Assembly: GCA_027057985.1 (NCBI GenBank) | Contig: JALUTJ010000529.1 | Coordinates: forward strand, 1 to 7,143 | Source of the DNA: Chromatiales bacterium | GTDB lineage: Bacteria; Pseudomonadota; Gammaproteobacteria; UBA6429; Thiohalophilaceae | DNA: 7,143 nucleotides | Reading direction: 5' to 3' | Part shown: positions 1 to 6,800 of the stretch, piece by piece | How the letters are laid out: every line of letters begins with the position of its first letter | Position numbering within the stretch: the first letter of the stretch is position 1 | Position numbers and translations under genes: made by a program | Notes under the pieces: generated by a model | The model's database searches: none | Seen by the model: only the letters and a program-made list of their open reading frames with translations | What the model was told of the DNA's origin: nothing

Positions 1-2
1 CG

Positions 3-116
3 TTAGAAAAAGTTTGGCTCATTCTTGCAATTGTCTTTTTTCCAGTCACTTTAGTCTATTTCTTATTACGAGCTGTAATATGGATTCCATTTAAGGTATG
101 GAAGGCGACAAGATGA
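3..116 (+). CDS. C-terminal fragment of an unrecognised membrane-associated protein
   Basis: A frame open from the left window edge encodes 37 residues and ends in tandem stops (TGA at 114-116, then TAA at 117-119). The peptide starts LEKVWLILAIVFFPVTLVYF and continues with a few more hydrophobic residues, then a short basic tail ending KVWKATR. One hydrophobic segment of about 20 residues followed by Trp, Lys and Arg is what the last transmembrane helix and cytoplasmic end of an inner-membrane protein usually looks like. The start and most of the gene lie outside the window, so no family can be named. Base composition is AT-rich, like the gap that follows and unlike the genes further right. 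The frame could be open by chance given its shortness, but the coherent helix-plus-basic-tail pattern and double stop favour a real gene end. Confidence 0.5.
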   Translation, partial: LEKVWLILAIVFFPVTLVYFLLRAVIWIPFKVWKATR

Positions 117-324
117 TAAAGTCGCATAACTATCCCGTAAACCCGGACATATTTTTCGCTCGCTGTGAGCCTCCCCAAAAAAAGTTGACACCTTTTTCAA
201 AATAGGTTTTAAATGAAAAACAATATTCAATAGATATAAAGATACAAATTGCCAAAAATACACAGAAAAATGTTCAACAAACCTGAATATTTGTCAATAA
301 ATCAAACCCAACAATACAAATCAA
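117..324. other. AT-rich intergenic region upstream of the SDR gene
   Basis: These 208 bases lie between the end of the upstream membrane-protein frame and the SDR start. They are strongly AT-rich, most of all after base 180. They hold one sigma-70-like promoter (185-213) and a small inverted repeat around its -35 box (AAAAAG at 179-184 with CTTTTT at 192-197). A weak terminator-like GCTC/GAGC pair lies near 139-151. No convincing reading frame, tRNA or transposon end was seen. The contrast in composition with the SDR gene could reflect an old insertion or simply a regulatory spacer. Confidence 0.6.
185..213 (+). promoter_or_regulatory. Putative sigma-70 promoter for the SDR gene
   Basis: A perfect -35 hexamer TTGACA (185-190) is followed after exactly 17 bases by TTTAAA (208-213), which matches the -10 consensus TATAAT at four of six positions. 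Transcription would begin near base 220, giving an AT-rich leader of about 105 bases before the SDR start codon. The long leader is the main weakness of the call. A poorer pair closer to the gene (TTGTCA at 291-296 and TACAAA at 315-320, 18-base spacer) is an alternative. Confidence 0.5.
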
Positions 325-1161
325 ATGAAATCAGACAAGCAAAAAACAATTCTTATTACCGGCTGCTCAAGTGGTATCGGTCTTTGTGTTGCGCAAGGGT
401 TACAGCAACGTGGTTACCGGGTCTTTGCCACGGCGCGAAAGCCTGAAGATGTGGACAGGCTCAATGATATGGGGCTGGAAAGCCTGCAGCTTGATCTCGA
501 TGACTCTGAATCTATTCAGGCCGCAGTCAAAGAAGTTTTGCAGCGTACCGGCGGTACACTCGATGCCCTGTTCAATAATGGTGCCTACGGCCAGGCCGGC
601 GCGGTCGAGGACCTGAGCCGGGATATGCTGCGCCGACAGTTTGAGACCAATCTGTTTGGCTGGCATGAACTCACTAACCTGATTATCCCGGTTATGCTGC
701 AACAGGGACATGGCCGCATTATCCAGAACAGTTCTTTACTGGGAATTGCGGCATTACGCTTACGTGGCGCCTATAATGCCAGTAAGTTTGCGCTTGAAGG
801 CCTGACAGATACGTTGCGGCTGGAGCTGGCCGATACGAATATTCATCTCTCACTGATTGAGCCCGGGCCGGTTGAAAGCCGTTTTCGTGAAAATTCGTTT
901 GCAGTCTACAAGCAAACTATCGATAAGGAAAAAAGCCGTTTTAAGGCAGAATACGAAGCCACGGAAAAACGCCTGCTGAAAAAAGGCGCCGCGGTGCCTT
1001 TTACCCTGCCCCCGGAAAGTGTTCTAAAAAAAGTGATACATGCGCTGGAAAGTAAAAGACCACGGCCTCGCTACTATGTCACCGTACCAACCTATATTTT
1101 TGGCTATCTAAAACGAATCCTGTCAACTCGCTGGCTGGACAGGCTACTGGTAAAAGTTTAA
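325..1161 (+). CDS. Classical short-chain dehydrogenase/reductase, YbbO-like
   Basis: This 278-residue protein is a complete cytoplasmic Rossmann-fold NAD(P)-dependent oxidoreductase of the classical SDR family, which reduces or oxidises carbonyl/alcohol groups. The glycine-rich cofactor loop TGCSSGIG is at residues 12-19. R38 in ATARK suggests NADPH preference, and D57 is the adenine-contacting acid. The usual NNAG motif reads NNGA (84-87). The catalytic tetrad is complete: N109, S137, Y150 and K154 in YNASK. The post-catalytic loop SLIEPGP (176-182) is the usual substrate-side loop. The whole chain resembles E. coli YbbO, including a C-terminal aromatic and basic segment (about 250-278) that may be amphipathic. 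An in-frame TAA at 298-300 leaves ATG 325 as the first ATG start, yet no Shine-Dalgarno sequence precedes it. The gene stands alone on this strand and converges on the CheW-CZB gene. The substrate cannot be read from the sequence; aldehydes or lipid-like carbonyls are only a guess by family. Confidence 0.93.
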   Translation: MKSDKQKTILITGCSSGIGLCVAQGLQQRGYRVFATARKPEDVDRLNDMGLESLQLDLDDSESIQAAVKEVLQRTGGTLDALFNNGAYGQAGAVEDLSRDMLRRQFETNLFGWHELTNLIIPVMLQQGHGRIIQNSSLLGIAALRLRGAYNASKFALEGLTDTLRLELADTNIHLSLIEPGPVESRFRENSFAVYKQTIDKEKSRFKAEYEATEKRLLKKGAAVPFTLPPESVLKKVIHALESKRPRPRYYVTVPTYIFGYLKRILSTRWLDRLLVKV

Positions 1162-1167
1162 ATCGCT

Positions 1168-2046
1168 TTATTCAACCGGCTTTTTGATATTTTGCAGCAG
1201 GTTCACGGTGTCGAGTAACAGGCAACTGGTTTTATTGTCTTCTGCACGCAGATAGCCCTGGAAGAAACCATCCATGCCCTGGATATTGTCCAGCCCAATT
1301 TTATCCAGTGTCACCAGGTCATTGATATTAAAATTAAGCACTTCATGTATTTCATCAATCTGTAAGGCCACAACCGGGGTAATGCCATCGTTGGTAATAT
1401 TGATCACAACCGTATGCAGGGTTTCCTGTATCTGGTCACGGGCATGGTTAAAGTGTTTTTTCAGATAATTCAGCGTGGTGATACGCGCCAGATCCAGTTT
1501 TTCCAGTGCCTTGTCCAGTTCGCCCCGGTCTCGTAAATCCAGTAACTCATCGGCCAGCGCATGAATCTGCTTATGCGGTTCATCGAACTTTGCCATGATT
1601 TCCGTTAAGACTTCATCGCGGGTGGTGAACTTGTTATACCATTTGCCAAAGGCACACTTGTTCGGATCACGGGCTTTTTCAAACGGCACGTTTTCTTTTA
1701 ACGATTTTTCCAGTGCATCAATCCAGTCCACATGATCTTTTTCCCTGGCATCCAGCAGATTCACCAGCTCTTCTTTTACTTCCCGGGTTGAGGGAATGCC
1801 AAGCATGGCAGCAAAGTCATAGACTGCCACTGGTTGTCCCAGGTAGTCGATAACCCCTGTCAGTCCACGTGATTTCACCGGGGTTTTTGTCAGACTGTCG
1901 AGATCCTGAGTGATCGAAAGGATATTCGCGATATTGATGGCAAACAGCTCGTCGCTAATCCAGAAAGTGAAAACAGTCAGTTCCTGCGGTTCGGCTTCAT
2001 TATTGATTACGGATGCGCTGCCGGTGGTTGCCATACCAATGTCCAT
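1168..2046 (-). CDS. CheW chemotaxis coupling protein with inserted zinc-binding CZB domain
   Basis: This 292-residue soluble protein combines a CheW coupling domain with a CZB domain placed inside it. The first CheW half spans about residues 20-98 (LTVFTFWISDELFAINI, then GVIDYLGQPVAVYDF, the usual RG-hinge and VPI/VDL region). The second half spans about 211-288 (HTVVINITNDG, ALQIDEIHEVLNF, then YLRAEDNKTSCLLLDTVNLL). Between them, about 100-200 is a helical CZB domain with its 3-His/1-Cys ligands: H105, C131 in KCAFGKW, H158 and H162. The C-to-H spacings (27 and 31) equal those of E. coli DgcZ (C52, H79, H83). CheW links chemoreceptors to the kinase CheA; CZB domains bind zinc and respond to zinc or hypochlorous acid, so this protein probably tunes chemotaxis signalling to such cues (inference). 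There is no signal peptide or membrane segment. Neither candidate start has a strong ribosome site. Met5 (codon at 2034-2032) has a weak GGA seven bases upstream and may be the real start. A sigma-28 type promoter lies just upstream. Confidence 0.92.
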   Translation of the reverse strand: MDIGMATTGSASVINNEAEPQELTVFTFWISDELFAINIANILSITQDLDSLTKTPVKSRGLTGVIDYLGQPVAVYDFAAMLGIPSTREVKEELVNLLDAREKDHVDWIDALEKSLKENVPFEKARDPNKCAFGKWYNKFTTRDEVLTEIMAKFDEPHKQIHALADELLDLRDRGELDKALEKLDLARITTLNYLKKHFNHARDQIQETLHTVVINITNDGITPVVALQIDEIHEVLNFNINDLVTLDKIGLDNIQGMDGFFQGYLRAEDNKTSCLLLDTVNLLQNIKKPVE

Positions 2047-2067
2047 TGTTGATAGTGAGTATGGAAA

Positions 2068-2094
2068 ATAGCGGCATTTGCTGCTAAAACTTTA
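2068..2094 (-). promoter_or_regulatory. Near-consensus sigma-28 (FliA) promoter of the CheW-CZB gene
   Basis: Read on the minus strand, the sequence is TAAAGTTT (2094-2087), exactly 11 bases, then GCCGCTAT (2075-2068). The enterobacterial FliA consensus is TAAAGTTT-N11-GCCGATAA, so the -35 matches 8 of 8, the spacer is exact and the -10 matches 6 of 8. Transcription would start near 2060, about 15 bases before the annotated start or 27 before Met5. Sigma-28 drives late flagellar and chemotaxis genes, which fits the CheW product directly downstream. Confidence 0.8.
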
Positions 2095-2107
2095 GCGCAA
2101 AGCCCGC
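2071..2107 (-). terminator. Imperfect hairpin after yadH, possible weak terminator
   Basis: A 37-base inverted repeat lies 24 bases past the yadH stop. Its stem is GCGG (2071-2074) with CCGC (2104-2107), a 2x2 internal loop, TTTGC (2077-2081) with GCAAA (2097-2101), a bulged T2082, then GCTAA (2083-2087) with TTAGC (2092-2096) around a four-base loop. On the minus strand it is followed by TATTTT, a short and interrupted U-tract. It could end the purL-yadG-yadH transcript. It also covers the sigma-28 promoter almost completely, so the symmetry may instead serve a regulator or be partly accidental. Confidence 0.4.
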
Positions 2108-2131
2108 AAAATATGGGGGATTTTCTGTCTT

Positions 2132-2905
2132 TTAACTGCGAATACCCTTTCCGGTATTAAGTAAATACAGGCAAAAGCTAAAAAGCACCACGACAAAGAG
2201 GATAATAATGGCAAAGGCCGTGCCAAGATGGATATCGGACACGCCCAGCATGCCATAGCGCATGGCATTGATCATATAAAGTATGGGATTACCGAGTGAC
2301 ACGCTCTGCCAGAATGAGGGCAGCATATCGATGGAATAGAAAATCCCGCCCAGGTAGGTCAGTGGTATCAATACGAAAGTGGGGATGATGGAAATATCAT
2401 CGAATGAATTAGCATAAATGGCGTTGATAAAACCACCCAGTGAAAAAAGGATCGCGGTCAGTATTACCACCGAAAACAGAACCGGGTAACTGTAGATATT
2501 TATATCGGTAAAGAAGGTGGCGATAATCGCTACAACCAGCCCCACGGTCAGGCCACGCGCAACCCCGCCCACGACGTAACCCGCCAGGATCAGGTAGTTT
2601 GGCATCGGCGAGACCAGCATTTCCTCGATAAAATGCGAAAACTTTGACATGTAAAATGAAGACACCACGTTGGCGTAGGCATTATTGATTATCGCCATCA
2701 GGATAATACCCGGTACGATATAGTCCATATAGGAATATCCATCAATCGCACTGAGCTGCGAACCGATCAGCTGGCCAAAGATTATGAAGTAGAGGCCGGT
2801 GGTAATCACCGGGGGTACCACGGTCTGTACCCAGATGCGGGCAAAGCGCCGTATCTCCTTGGTCACCAGGGTTCTAAAGGCCGTAAGCTGCTGCTGCAGG
2901 TTCAT
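2132..2905 (-). CDS. yadH: ABC-2 type transporter permease, YadH family
   Basis: This 257-residue integral inner-membrane protein is the permease half of an ABC-2 exporter. E. coli YadH is 256 residues. Six hydrophobic segments can be placed at about residues 28-48, 60-80, 105-132, 138-164, 172-190 and 226-250. The N-terminal 25 residues are amphipathic and basic (KEIRRFARIW), as in the connecting helix of ABC-2 permeases. HFIEEMLVSPMPN (91-103) is the cytoplasmic loop expected to contact the ATPase. LGGIFYSIDMLP (185-196) and NPILYMINAMRYG (206-218) form the conserved ABC-2 C-terminal region. Its start overlaps the yadG stop as ATGA and follows a strong GAGGAGGG ribosome site, so the two subunits should be made in step. 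The exported substrate is unknown in the family as far as I can say; lipid-like compounds or drugs are only possibilities. Confidence 0.93.
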   Translation of the reverse strand: MNLQQQLTAFRTLVTKEIRRFARIWVQTVVPPVITTGLYFIIFGQLIGSQLSAIDGYSYMDYIVPGIILMAIINNAYANVVSSFYMSKFSHFIEEMLVSPMPNYLILAGYVVGGVARGLTVGLVVAIIATFFTDINIYSYPVLFSVVILTAILFSLGGFINAIYANSFDDISIIPTFVLIPLTYLGGIFYSIDMLPSFWQSVSLGNPILYMINAMRYGMLGVSDIHLGTAFAIIILFVVVLFSFCLYLLNTGKGIRS

Positions 2906-3834
2906 TGTATGCCCTCCTCGACCAGGTGGACGAAGAGCTCTTCCAGCCGGTTACTCTTGGTGCGCATACTGATAACCTGGATTCCCCGGCTGTCCAGCTC
3001 TGCAAACAGGGCATTGATACTGTACTGCTTGGAGATATCTACTTCCAGCGTGGTTTCATCCACCACTCTTAAAGCACAACCCGGATGATCCTGCCAGTTA
3101 TCCAGTTTCCCATCGAGGCAGTCGCGGCTATTGAGGATAAATGTTTCCATGTGCAGGCGAGCGAGCAGGGATTTCATTTCCGTGTTTTCGACGACAATGC
3201 CGTTATTAATAATGGCAATGTGCTTACACAGGTTCTCGGCTTCTTCAAGATAGTGGGTAGTAAGAATAATGGTGGTGCCCTGCTGGTTTATCTCGGTGAG
3301 AAACCGCCACATGGAACGGCGAATCTCGATATCCACCCCGGCGGTCGGCTCATCAAGGATCAAGACCTTTGGTTCATGCACCAGTGCCCGGGCAATCATC
3401 AGGCGGCGTTTCATGCCGCCGGACAGTTCACGAGCCATGGCATAACGCTTTTCCCACAGCCCAAGCTGCTGCAGGTATTTTTCGGCTCGCTGTTGTGCCA
3501 GCTTGCGTGGAATACCGTAAAAACCCGCCTGGTTCATTACGATTTCAATCGCCGGCTCGAACTGGTTGAAGTTAAATTCCTGCGGTACCAGGCCAATAAA
3601 ACTTTTTGCGGTTTCCAGCTCGGTGTCCATGTCATAGCCAAATATCTTTACCGTGCCGCTGCTTTTATTCACCAGCGAAGAAATAATACCAATGGTGGTG
3701 GACTTGCCGGCACCGTTTGGCCCGAGCAGAGCAAAGAAATCACCTTTCTTCACTTCAAGGTGAATCCCCTTGAGGGCATGCATACCGTTACGGTACGTCT
3801 TGTGTAGATCTTTGATTTCCAGCGCCAGGGTCAT
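2902..3834 (-). CDS. yadG: ABC transporter ATP-binding protein, YadG family
   Basis: This 310-residue cytoplasmic ATPase powers the YadH permease. All nucleotide-binding motifs are intact: Walker A GPNGAGKST (38-46), Q-loop Q85 in VPQE, signature LSGGM (137-141), Walker B VLILDEP with D161 and catalytic E162, D-loop AGVD (165-168) and switch H194 in TTH. Sequence and length agree closely with E. coli YadG (308 residues), including GIISSLVNK after Walker A, RRLMIARAL, and the C-terminal NRLEELFVHLV. Residues 230-310 form the small C-terminal domain typical of ABC-2 exporter ATPases. Translation starts 22 bases after the purL stop with only a weak GGA (3847-3845) ten bases ahead of the ATG, so it may rely on read-through from purL or on a promoter inside the purL end that I cannot identify. 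The stop overlaps the yadH start. The ATPase assignment is firm; the substrate is not known. Confidence 0.96.
   Translation of the reverse strand: MTLALEIKDLHKTYRNGMHALKGIHLEVKKGDFFALLGPNGAGKSTTIGIISSLVNKSSGTVKIFGYDMDTELETAKSFIGLVPQEFNFNQFEPAIEIVMNQAGFYGIPRKLAQQRAEKYLQQLGLWEKRYAMARELSGGMKRRLMIARALVHEPKVLILDEPTAGVDIEIRRSMWRFLTEINQQGTTIILTTHYLEEAENLCKHIAIINNGIVVENTEMKSLLARLHMETFILNSRDCLDGKLDNWQDHPGCALRVVDETTLEVDISKQYSINALFAELDSRGIQVISMRTKSNRLEELFVHLVEEGIQ
2912..2919 (-). promoter_or_regulatory. Strong Shine-Dalgarno site for yadH inside the yadG 3' end
   Basis: On the minus strand GAGGAGGG ends six bases before the yadH ATG, and it lies within the last codons of yadG. It is the only strong ribosome site among the starts visible in this window. 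Together with the ATGA stop-start overlap at 2902-2905 it points to efficient, coupled translation of the permease. Confidence 0.8.
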
Positions 3835-3856
3835 GAATGTGATATCCGTATACTTG

Positions 3857-6800
3857 TTAATCTACCCAACAACGCGCATTACGGAATAATCGTAACCATG
3901 GACCATCTTCACCCCATTCGTCCGGGTGCCAGGAATGCTGTACCGTTCTGAACAGGCGTTCCGGGTGTGGCATCATAATGGTAAAACGACCATCATCGGT
4001 GGTTAAACCGGTAATTCCGTCAATTGAACCATTTGGGTTATACGGATAACGTTCCGTGGCCTTACCCTGATGATCCACGTACTTCATCGTCACTAGATTA
4101 TCACTTTGAGCCTGTTTTGCCAGCTTATTATCAGAAAAATCTACCCGGCCTTCTCCGTGCGCAACAGCGATGGGCATGCGTGAACCTTCCATGCCCTGCA
4201 ACAGGATAGACGGTGAAGGCTGTACTTCGACCAGCGAGAATCGAGCCTCGAACTGCTCCGACTGGTTGCGCAAAAACTGCGGCCAGTGCGACGCACCGGG
4301 AATAAGATCTTTCAGGTGAGACATCATCTGGCAGCCATTACAGACACCCAGACCAAAACTGTCACTGCGATTAAAGAAGCCTTCAAACTCGTCGCGCAGC
4401 GCCGGGTTATGCAGGATGGTTTTGGCCCAGCCACCACCAGCACCGAGTACGTCACCATAGGAGAAGCCGCCACAGGCAACGAGTCCCTGGAAGTCATTGA
4501 GACGGTGATGCCCCTCGATAAGATCACTCATATGCACATCGACACTTTCAAAGCCGGCTTTTTCAAAGGCGGCCGCCATTTCCACCTGGCCGTTTACACC
4601 CTGCTCACGCAGGATGGCCATGCGCGGACGATGCCCCAGGTTAAGATAAGGGGCAGAAATATTTTCCTGTGGATCAAAGCTGAGCTCGGCATGCAGGCCA
4701 CTGTCGTGGGTATCGAGCAGGTTATCGAATTCCTGTTTCGCACAGTCGGCATTATCACGAATCGCCTGGATGCGGTAAGAGGCTTCACTCCAGATGCGCT
4801 GCAATGAACGTCGCTTCTCATTCAGGATATCCTGATCGTTATACTGGAAGACGATGCTATCGTTATTGTTCAGCTGTCCGATGACATGGCTGTAATGTCC
4901 CAGCCCGGCATCGTGCAGGGCTTCCAGTACCTCGGTGGTGTATTCATGCTGTACCTGGATCACGGCACCAAGTTCTTCATTGAACAGGCTGGCAATTGAA
5001 CTGTCGCCCAGCTCATCCAGCATAATATTGACACCGGTATGACCCGCAAAAGCCATCTCGCATATGGTTGCCAGCAGGCCGCCATCGGAACGATCGTGGT
5101 ATGCCAGCAGACGACCCTGCTGGTTGAGCTGCTGGATAACAGCAAAAAAGTGTTTGATGCTTTCTGGATCATCAAGGTCGGCACAATGATGTCCCAGTGC
5201 CTTATACACCTGGGTCAGGCAGGAGGCACCCAGCCGGTTTTTGCCCTTGCCAAGATCGATCAAGATTAAGTCGGTATCCCCCTTGTCGGTCTGTAACTGC
5301 GGTGTCAGGGTCATGGCGGCGTTTTCTACCGGGGCAAAGGCAGAAACAATCAGGGATAAGGGCGCGGTGACCGAACGGGTTTCACCCTCTTCTTCCCACA
5401 CCGTTTTCATCGACATGGAATCCTTGCCCACCGGGATGGCAATGCCCAGGCGCGGGCAAAGCTCTTCGCCCACTGCCTTCACCGCATCGTAAAGACCGGC
5501 ATCTTCACCCGGGTGCCCGGCCGGTGCCATCCAGTTGGCCGACAGCACCATATCAGAAAGCCTGTTGATCCGTGCTGCAGCAATATTGGTAATGGCTTCA
5601 CCCACCGCCATGCGTGCCGAGGCGGCATGATCCAGCAGCGCCACCGGGGTGCGCTCGCCCATGGCCATGGCCTCCCCTTTCAGGGTGGCATAGCCACTGG
5701 TGGTAACCCCGACATCGGCCACCGGCACCTGCCAGGGGCCCACCATCTGATCCCGGGCCACCATGCCGGTTACGGTACGGTCACCAATGGTAATCAGGAA
5801 ATTCTTCGAGGCCACGGTCGGCAGAGCCAGTACCCGTTTGACGGCTTCTGTTATGTCGATATCATCCAGCGAAAATTCCTGTTTCGGCACCGGGTGGTGT
5901 GACACTTCGCGGCGCATCTTCGGCGGTTTACCCAGCAGTACATCCATTGGCATATCGATTGGTGTATTATCAAAATAGCCATCGCCCAGCACCAGTTTCT
6001 GTTCTTTGGTGGCTTCACCAACGATCGCGAACGGGCAGCGTTCTCGAGCACAAATGCGGCTAAATGTATCGATATCCTTCGATTTTACTGCCAGCACATA
6101 GCGTTCCTGGGCTTCATTACACCAGATTTCCATCGGCGCCATGCCCGGCTCGTCATTGGGCACCATGCGCAACTCGAAGCGGCCACCGCGGCCACTGTCA
6201 TTGACCAGTTCCGGCAGTGCATTGGACAGGCCGCCGGCACCCACATCATGAATACTGACGATCGGATTGTTTTTGCCGAGCTGCACGCAACGGTCGATGA
6301 CTTCCTGCACGCGCCGTTCCATTTCCGGGTTACCGCGCTGTACCGAGGCAAAGTCCAGGTTTTCAGCACTCTCACCGGTGGCCATGGACGAGGCGGCACC
6401 GCCACCCAGCCCGATCAGCATGGCCGGGCCGCCCATAACGATAATCTGGGCACCGACCGGGATATCATCCTTTTCGACATGGTTGGCCCGGATATTACCG
6501 AGACCACCGGCCAGCATAATCGGTTTGTGGTAACCCCGTACTTCTTCACCGGCAAAGCTGTTGACCTTTTCCTCGTAGGTGCGGAAATAACCACAGATAT
6601 TAGGGCGACCAAACTCGTTATTGAAAGCCGCCGCACCAATCGGCCCTTCGAGCATAATATCCAGCGCAGAGACAATACGATCCGGCTTACCAAAATCGGT
6701 TTCCCACGGCATTTCATAGCCGGGAATTTTCAGGTTGGATACCGTGAAGCCACACAGACCGGCCTTGGGTTTGGAACCCCGCCCCGTCGCACCCTCATCA

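Noticed and set aside
139..151. GCTC/GAGC stem as a terminator for the upstream gene
   Set aside because: Only four base pairs form, and the following bases are A-rich rather than T-rich on the coding strand.
66..263. A 65-codon minus-strand frame across the AT-rich gap
   Set aside because: It is antisense to the membrane-protein tail and the promoter region, has no recognisable motif, and its hydrophobic start is explained by the AT-rich composition.
249..446. A 65-codon plus-strand frame overlapping the SDR start
   Set aside because: It begins with a TTG without a ribosome site and runs out of frame into the SDR gene, where the protein motifs show which frame is real.
3085..3807. A 240-codon open frame on the plus strand antisense to yadG
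   Set aside because: The opposite strand encodes a complete ABC ATPase with every motif intact; the antisense product resembles nothing I know and has no ribosome site.
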